Below are positions 39,777-48,521 of a stretch of 64,000 bases of DNA, one piece after another. The DNA comes from JACJYM01 sp965230495 (GTDB taxonomy: Bacteria > Bacteroidota > Bacteroidia > Chitinophagales > Saprospiraceae): NCBI GenBank assembly GCA_965230495.1, contig OZ246004.1:1-64000 (forward strand), written 5' to 3'. A program made the position numbers and the translations under genes. Below the pieces are notes generated by a model, which was not told the DNA's origin, searched no databases, and worked only from the letters and a program-made list of their open reading frames with translations. Position 1 is the first letter of the stretch; every line of letters begins with the position of its first letter.

Positions 39777-42344
39777 ATGAAGACGAGATTTAACTTATTG
39801 TTTTTCTTTTTGTCATTGACATTAGGATTTATGGGATGTGAGTATTTTTCTATGAAATCAAAGAGTACATCAAAGGACCTTGACCGTATCTCTGGAGCCT
39901 ATGAAGCATTACAAATGCAATCGTTTGGAAAGTCGTATCCGGATAATGATATACCCATTAGAGCTTATGCAGATGGTCTTGCGACCCATAAAAAGCTTCC
40001 TAAGAGGATCAGTAGAAGTGATTTCGAATGGGAGAGCATGGGGCCTCATAACACTGCTGGAAGAACACTTGCCTTGGCTATTAATCCACAGGCAGATAGT
40101 ACTATTTATCTAGGATCAGCAAGTGGTGGTTTATGGAGGAGTAGGAAACTAGGTCTAGGAGTATCGTGGGAATATGTTGAGACCATGGATGATGTACTTG
40201 GTGTTTCTTCTGTCTGTTTTGCGGAAGGTGATAGTACATTAATGTATATAGGTACAGGGGAGGTGTATAATATTATTGAAACTGGGGATGACGCCGCTTC
40301 TCGGGCCACTCGTGGAAGCTATGGAGTAGGTATTCTTAGATCAATTGACGGAGGGAATACCTGGACAAAGTCGTTAGACTGGTCTTATAATCAACGTAGA
40401 GGAATTCAATCTATTCAGATTAACCCATTGGATAAAAACATAGCATATGCTGCAACAACTGAAGGCATATATAAAACAACTGATATGGGGGCTTCTTGGG
40501 AAGTTGTCCTAAATCTTCCTATGTGTACAGATGTTCAAATTCATCAATCTAATCCAAATATTGTCGTAGCAGCATTTGGAAACTTAGGTAATCACAATAC
40601 GGGAATATATCGTACTGAGGATGCTGGCGTTAATTGGGTGAGATATACGGATTCAAACTTTCCGTCTTCATTTCAAGGAAAAATAGAATTGACATCTTCG
40701 AAATCTGATCCCAATGTATTTTACGCTTCCATAGGTAATGGATTCTCCTTTAATGATGGAGCCACATGGCTACTTAAATCAGTAAATGATGGGGTTTCCT
40801 GGGAGCAGGTTAATGATTTCGATTATAGTCGATGGCAAGGATGGTTTGCCCATGATGTAGCGGTCCATCCTAGCGATCCTGATATAATTATGGCAGTGGG
40901 GATTGACTGTTGGAAAAGTACAGATGGAGGTCTTAGCCTTGAACAAGTATCGATAGGTGGAGTAACATTAGGTGATCATCCCATAGGTGAACCGGATGGG
41001 GATAGATATTATTCTCATTCTGATCATCATGTGGCTTTATTTCATCCTAATATTCCTGATCTTGTATTATTAGGAAATGATGGTGGCCTTTTTCATGCTA
41101 ATGAAGGAGGAACAAATTATATGTCTGCGAATGGAGGCCTTCAGACAACACAGTTTTATAATGGTTTTTCGGTTTCTCACTTGGACGATGATCTGGCCAT
41201 GGGAGGTCTTCAGGACAATAGCTCAGTTATCTATAGAGGATCAAAGGCTTGGACTCGAGTAATAGGCGGAGATGGTGCATATTCAGCGATTAACTATGAT
41301 AATGATGATATTATGTTTGGTTCTTCGCAAAATTTACGAATCAGAAAATCGATCGATAAAGGAGAATCTTTCTATGGAGTTTCTCCCATTCAGTCTGATG
41401 ACGTTACTGTCTTTATTGCACCATTTGTTATTTCAGAAGCTTCATCGAATATAGTCTATGCTGGTTCTCAATTTTTATATAAATCTGTTGATAATGGAGA
41501 GACATTCTTACGAATGAATAATGGGCAAGCTCTTAATGGTTCTCCCATTTTTAATATTGGGACATCACCAGTGGATGAAGACTTGGTTTTGGCAAGCACT
41601 TTTCCGGAAAACAACTTTCCTGCTGCCCTATTTCAATCTGTAGATGGAGGACTAAGTTTTATTGAAATCAATGATCCTATACTTCCGGATAGAGTAGTGA
41701 ATGATATAACATTTGATCCATTTGATGGAAATACCGTTTATTTAACTTATAATGGTTTTGGCTCTTCTCATCTTTTTGTCAGCGAAGATGCTGGAATTAC
41801 ATGGAGAGATATTTCAACTGACTTACCTGATGTACCAGGTAATGCCATAGCGGTCGATCCGGCCAACACGGATCACTTGTATTATGGTAACGATATAGGT
41901 ATTTACTTTTCACCGGATAAAGGTGATACCTGGCAAACATTAGAAGACGGAATAAAAGGTGCTTTTATAGTGATGGATTTGAAAATCTCTCCCTTTGACC
42001 AGACAATATGGTTGGCAACACACGGACGAGGAGCTTTCACTAGAAACCTTGAATCTAAGGATGTAGTATCAATTCATGATATAGATAACCGGGAATCTGA
42101 TTTTGAAATATTCCCTAACCCAATTGTAAATGGTCAACTTTATTTAAAGAATAAAACCAATGAGAAACGAACAGTTGATTATCGAATACTTAGTATTGAT
42201 GGAACAATACAGGATCGTGGTCTGGAAAACATATTGGGTCAAGAATCTCATTTAATTGATGTGCAAAATCTTTCTTCCGGAACGTATATATTAAGTTTAT
42301 ATTTAGGTGACCAACATTCCGATTTAAAATTTGTTGTTTTGTAG
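39777..42344 (+). CDS. BNR/sortilin-type propeller protein with T9SS sorting domain
   Basis: 855 residues. N-terminal signal with a lipobox-like GFMGC (Cys21). From about 80 to 770 there are many BNR/Asp-box blades, for example SIDGGNTWTKS, TTDMGASWEVV, TEDAGVNWVRY, VNDGVSWEQV, SVDNGETFLRM, SEDAGITWRDI and SPDKGDTWQTL, i.e. two multi-bladed propellers as in VPS10/sortilin and xyloglucanase-like proteins. No catalytic pair identified, so hydrolase activity is not claimed. The C-terminus (about 770-855) is a T9SS type-A domain: FEIFPNPIVNGQL ... VQNLSSGTYILSL ... FVVL. Probably a cell-surface or secreted binding protein. Combination of lipobox with sorting domain is unusual. Confidence 0.88.
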   Translation: MKTRFNLLFFFLSLTLGFMGCEYFSMKSKSTSKDLDRISGAYEALQMQSFGKSYPDNDIPIRAYADGLATHKKLPKRISRSDFEWESMGPHNTAGRTLALAINPQADSTIYLGSASGGLWRSRKLGLGVSWEYVETMDDVLGVSSVCFAEGDSTLMYIGTGEVYNIIETGDDAASRATRGSYGVGILRSIDGGNTWTKSLDWSYNQRRGIQSIQINPLDKNIAYAATTEGIYKTTDMGASWEVVLNLPMCTDVQIHQSNPNIVVAAFGNLGNHNTGIYRTEDAGVNWVRYTDSNFPSSFQGKIELTSSKSDPNVFYASIGNGFSFNDGATWLLKSVNDGVSWEQVNDFDYSRWQGWFAHDVAVHPSDPDIIMAVGIDCWKSTDGGLSLEQVSIGGVTLGDHPIGEPDGDRYYSHSDHHVALFHPNIPDLVLLGNDGGLFHANEGGTNYMSANGGLQTTQFYNGFSVSHLDDDLAMGGLQDNSSVIYRGSKAWTRVIGGDGAYSAINYDNDDIMFGSSQNLRIRKSIDKGESFYGVSPIQSDDVTVFIAPFVISEASSNIVYAGSQFLYKSVDNGETFLRMNNGQALNGSPIFNIGTSPVDEDLVLASTFPENNFPAALFQSVDGGLSFIEINDPILPDRVVNDITFDPFDGNTVYLTYNGFGSSHLFVSEDAGITWRDISTDLPDVPGNAIAVDPANTDHLYYGNDIGIYFSPDKGDTWQTLEDGIKGAFIVMDLKISPFDQTIWLATHGRGAFTRNLESKDVVSIHDIDNRESDFEIFPNPIVNGQLYLKNKTNEKRTVDYRILSIDGTIQDRGLENILGQESHLIDVQNLSSGTYILSLYLGDQHSDLKFVVL

Positions 42345-42382
42345 AGTTACGTTTTTTGAACATTATTGATTGATAGAATAGT

Positions 42383-42763
42383 ATGATTAATGTTGCACTT
42401 ATAGCTCATGATGGTAAGAAACCTGAAATGGTTTCATTTGTGCTTGGGAATAGGGAATTTTTAAGCAAAGTAAACCTGTATGCTACCGGTACTACGGGCG
42501 GACATATAGCAAAGGAAGGAATCAATGTTACAAAGCTTCTCTCTGGACCAAAAGGAGGTGATGCCCAAATAGCAGCTCTTATGGCGACAGGGAAAATTGA
42601 TTTGGTAATATTTTTTAGAGATCCATTAGACAAGCATCCACATGAACCCGATGTCCAGATGCTATTAAGATTATGTGATGTACATAATGTACCATTAGCT
42701 ACAAATCCGAAAACGGCATTTTATATTCTTAAAGGCATAGAAACGGTTTTGAATAGCAAGTAA
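42383..42763 (+). CDS. mgsA: Methylglyoxal synthase
   Basis: 126 residues, a compact member. Converts dihydroxyacetone phosphate to methylglyoxal plus phosphate, bypassing lower glycolysis when phosphate is low. The active-site residues can be lined up with the E. coli enzyme: His9, Asp60 (GPKGGDAQIAAL), Asp80 (FFRDPL), His87 and Asp90 (HPHEPDV), plus the phosphate-binding TGTTGG at 36-41. The stop codon overlaps the ATG of uvrC by one base (taatg). Confidence 0.95.
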   Translation: MINVALIAHDGKKPEMVSFVLGNREFLSKVNLYATGTTGGHIAKEGINVTKLLSGPKGGDAQIAALMATGKIDLVIFFRDPLDKHPHEPDVQMLLRLCDVHNVPLATNPKTAFYILKGIETVLNSK

Positions 42764-44571
42764 TGACAACTGATGATTACAAAAGGCTGGCACCTGAAAT
42801 TCCTCATGCTCCAGGTGTATACAGATTCTTAGATGGTGATAGTACTATTTTATATGTGGGTAAGGCCAAAAATCTAAAAAAAAGGTTGTCGTCGTATTTC
42901 GGAGATAAGAAACAACAATATTACAAAACAAGGCTGCTTGTCAAACATGCTACAAACATAGAGTTTACCATAGTAGATACAGAACATGATGCCTTGTTGT
43001 TAGAAAACACACTGATAAAAGAGTATCAACCGAGATATAATGTGATGTTAAAAGATGGTAAATCTTATACATACATCTGCATCAAAAATGAAAGATTTCC
43101 GAGAGTGTTTTTTACTAGGAGGGTATTCAGAGATGGTTCTTATTATTTTGGTCCTTATACATCTAAATATAGAGTTAGGATAATACTTGATCTAATAAAA
43201 AACCTCTTTCCCCTGAGGACTTGCAACTTTAATCTTTCTCAAGAGAATATCGAAAATGGAAAATTCAAAGTATGTCTGGAATATCATATCAAAAATTGTA
43301 AGGGGCCTTGTGTAGGGTACGAAAAACAAGAGGAATATGATAAGAAAATCGAGCAGATTAAAAATATCTTAAGGGGTAATTTCAAGCCAGTAAAGGATTT
43401 TATTAAGACCGAAATGAAGGAGAAAGTAGATAAGCTTCAATTCGAAGAGGCCCAAGTATTGAAGGAAAAACTAGATGTTTTCCAGGATTATCAGGCTAAG
43501 TCTACGGTTGTGAGTACCACTATTAAAGATCTCGACGTCTTCAGTGTAGTGAGTGATGAAAAGATAGCTTTTGTGAATTATCTTAAGGTTATAAATGGAG
43601 CCTTGATTAATGGTGAAACTTTTGAATTTGAAAAGAATTTGGATGAAGAAGTTGAAGACATTTTGTCTTTTGCAATACCTGTGATACGGGATAAGTATAA
43701 TAGCATTTCACCGCAAATAGCATTAACTCAAGAAGTACTGCTAGAAGATCAAAGTATTGAAATTTTGATCCCTCGAAAAGGAGATAAGAAGAAACTCATC
43801 GATCTATCTTCCAAAAATGCTTCTTACTATATGTTACAGAAAAAGAAAAGGGAAGCCAGTCAGGTAAGAAAGGTCAGTCCTGCAGAGAGGATATTAACAA
43901 CTTTAAAGAAAGACCTGAATATGGATAGGATGCCCTTACATATTGAGTGTTTTGATAACTCTAATATTCAAGGTTCTCATCCAGTAGCCAGTTGTGTAGT
44001 TTTTAAAAATGCTAAACCTTCAAAGAGAGATTATAGGCATTTTAAAATTAAAACGGTAACTGGAGCTAACGATTTTGCGTCGATGGAAGAAATAGTATTT
44101 AGGAGATACAGAAGATTGTTAGATGAAGGAGAGTCATTGCCTCAATTAGTTATCATTGATGGGGGAAAGGGACAGTTAAGTAGTGCAATGAAAAGTATTG
44201 ACCAACTTGGTATTCGTGATCAGATAACCGTAATAGGAATCGCTAAAAAACTGGAAGAGATCTTTTTTCCTGAGGATAGTATTCCTTTGTACATTAATAA
44301 AAAGTCTGAGTCGCTTAAATTAATTCAGCAGGCAAGAAATGAGGCCCATAGATTTGCCATTACCTTTCATCGTGATCAACGATCTAAGAATTTTTTAGGA
44401 ACGGAGTTGACCGAAATTCCGGGCATTGGTGCCAAGACTGCTGAGAAACTGTTAAAAGAATATAAGTCAGTAAAAAAGATTAAAACGCTTAGTGAAGAAC
44501 AGCTAATGAGTTCAGTTAGCAAAAGTGCAACAGAAAAAATACTTGCTCACTTCAAGAAAAAGGATGCCTGA
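42763..44571 (+). CDS. uvrC: Excinuclease ABC subunit C
   Basis: 602 residues, normal UvrC size. Makes both incisions around bulky DNA lesions in the UvrABC nucleotide-excision pathway. Seen: GIY-YIG nuclease (about 13-90: GVYRFLDGDSTILYVGKAKNLKKRLSSYF), the Cys-containing FKVCLEYHIKNCKGPCVGY segment, UVR domain (LQFEEAQVLKEKLDVFQDY near 225), the RNase H-like 5' nuclease (HIECFDNSNIQGSHPVAS, VIIDGGKGQLSSA) and a C-terminal double HhH (LTEIPGIGAKTAEKLL). Overlaps mgsA by 1 nt and the following methyltransferase by 8 nt. Confidence 0.97.
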   Translation: MTTDDYKRLAPEIPHAPGVYRFLDGDSTILYVGKAKNLKKRLSSYFGDKKQQYYKTRLLVKHATNIEFTIVDTEHDALLLENTLIKEYQPRYNVMLKDGKSYTYICIKNERFPRVFFTRRVFRDGSYYFGPYTSKYRVRIILDLIKNLFPLRTCNFNLSQENIENGKFKVCLEYHIKNCKGPCVGYEKQEEYDKKIEQIKNILRGNFKPVKDFIKTEMKEKVDKLQFEEAQVLKEKLDVFQDYQAKSTVVSTTIKDLDVFSVVSDEKIAFVNYLKVINGALINGETFEFEKNLDEEVEDILSFAIPVIRDKYNSISPQIALTQEVLLEDQSIEILIPRKGDKKKLIDLSSKNASYYMLQKKKREASQVRKVSPAERILTTLKKDLNMDRMPLHIECFDNSNIQGSHPVASCVVFKNAKPSKRDYRHFKIKTVTGANDFASMEEIVFRRYRRLLDEGESLPQLVIIDGGKGQLSSAMKSIDQLGIRDQITVIGIAKKLEEIFFPEDSIPLYINKKSESLKLIQQARNEAHRFAITFHRDQRSKNFLGTELTEIPGIGAKTAEKLLKEYKSVKKIKTLSEEQLMSSVSKSATEKILAHFKKKDA

Positions 44572-45754
44572 TACTATAGCTATTAAGTTAACCAAGTTAG
44601 GAGAAAGAGCTTTAAGGTCTGGACATCCATGGATTTTCGAGAAGTCTATTGCAAAGCAAAATAGGAAGGGGAGTTCAGGGGATATTGTCATAATTTTCGA
44701 TCAGAAGAGGAATAAATTTTTGGGACTAGGTCTGTTTGATGCTAATTCCGTTATCCGAATTAAAGTATTACAATTCGGCTCGCCTGTGGATTTCAATTTC
44801 GATTATTTACATAATAAAATAAGCTCAGCATATAAAATTAGGAGACCATTGGAAAAATCAGAAACCAATGCATTTAGAGTTGTATATGGTGAAAATGATG
44901 GACTTCCCGGATTGATAATTGACAGATATGCACATATTTTGGTAATCAAACTTTATTCGGCAGTTTGGATTCCTTATTTGAAATGGGTGATTGAAAGCTT
45001 ACAAACTATTTGGAAGGATACTTCGGTTCTATTGAGATTAAGTAGAATACTACAAAAAGAGTTAAGGGGAGAAATGGAAGATGGTACATGGCTTATCAAG
45101 CCAACTGATCCTGAAGTGATATTTATGGAATATGGGATTAAGTTTAAGAGTAACGTTTTAAAGGGCCATAAAACAGGTTTTTTTCTAGATCAAAGACACA
45201 ATCGAAATAAAATTAGAAAGTTAGCAAGAGACAAAAAGGTTTTGGATGTTTTTTCCTACAACGGAGGTTTTTCTGTAAATGCCTTAGTAGGTGGTGCTTC
45301 GAATGTAACCAGTGTTGATATTAGCAAACAGGCATTGGACCTTGCTTTGGAAAACGCTAAATTGAACCAAAACAATCCAAATATTCAGACCATTTGCGGA
45401 GATGCTTTTCTATTGTTAGAAGAGATGGTAGTGCAAGGAAAAAAGTATGACTTGATTGTGATAGATCCACCTTCTTTAGCAAAGAAGTCTGAAGAAATGC
45501 AGAAGGCATTGAAAATGTATCAGAAACTATGTCGATCTGGTTTGAAACTACTTAACACGAATGGGATTCTACTTATGGCTTCTTGTTCGAGCAGGATTCA
45601 GGAGAATGAGTTTTACATGCTTGTTGAAAATGAATGTTCGAGAATCAAAGGTTCTTTCAAAATATTAGAAAGGACAGAACACGATATAGATCACCCAAAA
45701 GGTATTTCAGAGTTAAACTACTTAAAGGGAGTTTACATACGGAAAGTAGGATAA
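44564..45754 (+). CDS. Class I SAM-dependent rRNA methyltransferase (RlmI-like)
   Basis: 396 residues from the ATG at 44564; an upstream GTG (44525) would add 13 residues lying wholly inside uvrC and preceding the normal family start (IKLTKLGERALRSGHPWIFEKSI). N-terminal PUA-like RNA-binding domain (about 3-80), a central EEHEE-like part, then the Rossmann domain: KTGFFLDQRHNR, DVFSYNGGFSVNALVGG (SAM motif I), VDISKQALDLA, GDAFLLL, IVIDPPSLAK (motif IV) and LLMASCSS (catalytic Cys). RlmI makes 5-methylcytosine in 23S rRNA; the same target is likely but not proven. Start overlaps the uvrC stop by 8 nt. Confidence 0.9.
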   Translation: MPDTIAIKLTKLGERALRSGHPWIFEKSIAKQNRKGSSGDIVIIFDQKRNKFLGLGLFDANSVIRIKVLQFGSPVDFNFDYLHNKISSAYKIRRPLEKSETNAFRVVYGENDGLPGLIIDRYAHILVIKLYSAVWIPYLKWVIESLQTIWKDTSVLLRLSRILQKELRGEMEDGTWLIKPTDPEVIFMEYGIKFKSNVLKGHKTGFFLDQRHNRNKIRKLARDKKVLDVFSYNGGFSVNALVGGASNVTSVDISKQALDLALENAKLNQNNPNIQTICGDAFLLLEEMVVQGKKYDLIVIDPPSLAKKSEEMQKALKMYQKLCRSGLKLLNTNGILLMASCSSRIQENEFYMLVENECSRIKGSFKILERTEHDIDHPKGISELNYLKGVYIRKVG

Positions 45755-45854
45755 TTTGCTAATTTTAGATTTTAGATAGGGTGTTCTCCTGTAAATAGTA
45801 GTATGATCCCTAAACGAGTTACATGAGAACATAAGTAAATAAATGTACGAGCAC

Positions 45855-47123
45855 ATGAAAAAGATATTTCTTTCATTTTTTGTTTTATATGGTTTGAGCC
45901 TAAATGCACAATCCGACCTCGAGCGAGCTCTTTTTAGTTTATGTGATGTAATGTTTGAAAAGATTGAAACTGCAGAAGGTTATGAGGCCAGTTATAAACT
46001 AATGATCAAACAACCTATTAATCATGAAAATCCAGACGACGGACATTTTTATCAAAAAGTATATCTTAATCATAGAGGATTTGATAATGCTACTGTTCAG
46101 GTGACAGAAGGATACAACAGATCGTACAATAGATTATATGAACTTTCGAACTTTATTGAAGCAAATCAAGCCACCGTTGAACATCGATTTTTTGGAGAAT
46201 CCATGCCAGATTCTTTAGATTATCAATATTTGAACTTTGAACAAGTTACATCTGACCATCATCGTATCAATCAATTATTAAGACAGATATATAAGGGAAA
46301 GTTTGTGGCAACAGGTATATCTAAAGGAGGAACAACAACAATATTTTATAGATACTTTTACCCCAATGATGTGGACATATCCGTTCCTTATGTGGCACCC
46401 CTCAATTATGAACTGGAAGAAAAGAGAATTTATCACTTTTTAGATACTATTGGGAGTGATGAGTGCCGGGCAAATACACTTGCTTTTCAAAAACGATTGT
46501 TGAAGAATAGAGAATACAATATTGAAAGACTAAAGTGGTATGCAAAAGGTAAGAATATTCACTTTACCTATCTCAATTTAGAAGAAGCTTTTGAATATGC
46601 CGTGTTAGAATATCCATTTTCATTGTGGCAATGGGGTACTAGTTGTGATGAAATACCTATTGGTGATGCTGCAGATGAGGACGATTTAAATCATTTAGTG
46701 GAAGTTTCAGGAATAGATTTTTTTGCTGATGAGAGTATGGAGGCTTATGCGAGTCATTACTATCAATCTGGCACTCAGATGGGATACTATGGATATGAGA
46801 TTGAAGATTTTGAGGGGTTAATCAAAGCATTGGATATCGGAGAAAATCCATCCGCCGTTTTTATGCCTAATAAGATGGAAGTGGAATGGAATCCGAAATT
46901 GACAAACAAAGTTGCGAAATGGATTAAGAATAACGGAAACCAATTCGTTTACATTAATGGCCTTAATGATACATGGTCAGCTACCAGAGTTCCTGTTTCG
47001 AAAGAGGTTGATGCTTTGTGGTTTAATATGGAAGGAGAAAGTCATGGGACTGCCCGAATAAAAAATTTGAGTGAGGAGGATCAAACCCTTTTAAGAAATA
47101 CGCTCACCAAGTGGTTAAAATAA
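45855..47123 (+). CDS. Secreted S37-family (PS-10) serine aminopeptidase
   Basis: 422 residues from the ATG at 45855; a start at 45843 only adds MYEH before the signal peptide (MKKIFLSFFVLYGLSLNAQ). S37 enzymes are alpha/beta-hydrolase tripeptidyl aminopeptidases. Seen: VEHRFFGESMP (family motif near the oxyanion region), VATGISKGGTT with nucleophile Ser156, NGLNDTWSA with Asp372 and GESHGTARI with His397, giving a complete catalytic triad in the right order. Export to the periplasm or surface fits peptide scavenging together with the S46 enzyme. Followed after 1 nt by the next exported protein. Confidence 0.88.
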   Translation: MKKIFLSFFVLYGLSLNAQSDLERALFSLCDVMFEKIETAEGYEASYKLMIKQPINHENPDDGHFYQKVYLNHRGFDNATVQVTEGYNRSYNRLYELSNFIEANQATVEHRFFGESMPDSLDYQYLNFEQVTSDHHRINQLLRQIYKGKFVATGISKGGTTTIFYRYFYPNDVDISVPYVAPLNYELEEKRIYHFLDTIGSDECRANTLAFQKRLLKNREYNIERLKWYAKGKNIHFTYLNLEEAFEYAVLEYPFSLWQWGTSCDEIPIGDAADEDDLNHLVEVSGIDFFADESMEAYASHYYQSGTQMGYYGYEIEDFEGLIKALDIGENPSAVFMPNKMEVEWNPKLTNKVAKWIKNNGNQFVYINGLNDTWSATRVPVSKEVDALWFNMEGESHGTARIKNLSEEDQTLLRNTLTKWLK

Positions 47124-47124
47124 G

Positions 47125-48513
47125 ATGAGACAATTATTTGTACTTCTGCTTTTTTTTCAATTTGGCTATGGCTTATTCGGACAGTGCCCTAAGGGCATGG
47201 TGCATTTATCAAGTAATGAGCAAATAGAGCAGTTTACAAGGAAATACCCTAATTGTACAGAGCTGGACTCTAGTCTTTTGATTGGTCCGACAGAGGATAT
47301 GAGACAAACGCGAATTTCCGATCTTTCCAAACTGTCTAATATAATCTTGGTAAACGGAGATTTTAAAATTTGGGGCAATCCTTTAGTTAGATCACTAACA
47401 CCAATTGAAAATATAACGATTGTAAATGGTAACGCTAAATTTGGGGTATATCATGCAAATAATCTCTATATGCCCAAACTGGAATTGGTAAAGGGAAATT
47501 TGCAGGTTGAGTGTCATGGTTATGAAGAATGCCAAATTCAATTTAAAGAACTTATCAAGGTAGGAGGAGATTTGTATCTATGGTTCCAAAAAATGCCGGA
47601 GAAAATGTTTCCTTCTTTGTGGAAAATTGGAGGCAGTGTGAGTATCATAAGCTCTATTGGAAGTAACCTCAATGATAGGTTTCCTCTATTGACGGAGGTA
47701 GGAGGGGCATTATCCATTGATTTGAACGATAGGAATGAAGATCATTATTTACCGAATCTAAAAAAGGTAAAACGATTGTCCATATATGGGCAGTCAGTTA
47801 AACCCAAGTATATTGGTGAGTTAATGGATGTAAAAGAGTTGATAATTGGAAGCGGAGTTGATTGCGAGATCAGTGTTCTTAAAAGAATTGATTCATTAGA
47901 GCGACTGATTATCTCAGAGTTAACCCCTAATCTTGCTTCTAATCTTAGTGGACTGCGTTATGTTAACAATATGGACATCAATCAAAGTAAAGAGATTTCG
48001 GACAGCAATTATTTCAAGAAGTTGGAAGAAGTTAATAAGTTAAGAGTTGGAACTTTGAATACTCTCTCTTATTTCCATGATGTTGAAATACTTAAAGAGT
48101 TGAGAGTCACAGGGATGAAGAGTCTAGAGAAGTCGATGGGTTCGTTTCCAAAGGGTGAATACGATTTGATTTTTCAATACAATCAGGTGGACTCACTAAA
48201 GGTAAATTTAGGAGGTAATATTCAACGCCTAAAAGTTACTTACAATGAGGTGTTACAAACCATTTCTATGGATAATGGAGTATTAAATGAACTCAATATT
48301 GTCAATAATCAATCGTTAACTTCCATTCAAGACTTGAATTTAAAAGTCAATCCGAAAGGAAGAATTAATATTGCAGGCAATAAAAATCTTGAAAACTGTC
48401 ATTGTTCAACTATTTGTGATGCATTGAAAGCTGGAAATATTCAAATTAATCTTTATAATAACGGAAGTGAATGTACCATTGAGAATCTGAAAAGGTCATG
48501 TAACCACAATTGA
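47125..48513 (+). CDS. Secreted receptor-L-domain/LRR-like protein
   Basis: 462 residues with signal peptide (to about FGQ20). Repeated short segments of roughly 20-25 residues alternate strand and loop (IILVNGDFKIWGNPLVRSL, ITIVNGNAKFGVYHANNLY, LELVKGNLQVECHGYEE, LIKVGGDLYLWFQ, LWKIGGSVSIISS, LTEVGGALSIDLND), the pattern of receptor L-domains/right-handed solenoids. The C-terminus has CHCSTICDALKAG and two further Cys, a cap often seen on such proteins in this phylum. No T9SS domain. Co-transcribed with the S37 peptidase (1-nt gap); probably a ligand-binding or structural surface protein. Confidence 0.75.
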   Translation: MRQLFVLLLFFQFGYGLFGQCPKGMVHLSSNEQIEQFTRKYPNCTELDSSLLIGPTEDMRQTRISDLSKLSNIILVNGDFKIWGNPLVRSLTPIENITIVNGNAKFGVYHANNLYMPKLELVKGNLQVECHGYEECQIQFKELIKVGGDLYLWFQKMPEKMFPSLWKIGGSVSIISSIGSNLNDRFPLLTEVGGALSIDLNDRNEDHYLPNLKKVKRLSIYGQSVKPKYIGELMDVKELIIGSGVDCEISVLKRIDSLERLIISELTPNLASNLSGLRYVNNMDINQSKEISDSNYFKKLEEVNKLRVGTLNTLSYFHDVEILKELRVTGMKSLEKSMGSFPKGEYDLIFQYNQVDSLKVNLGGNIQRLKVTYNEVLQTISMDNGVLNELNIVNNQSLTSIQDLNLKVNPKGRINIAGNKNLENCHCSTICDALKAGNIQINLYNNGSECTIENLKRSCNHN

Positions 48514-48521
48514 TTTAAGTC

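Noticed and set aside
44525..44563. GTG start for the rRNA methyltransferase
   Set aside because: The extra residues lie inside uvrC and precede the normal family start; ATG at 44564 fits better.
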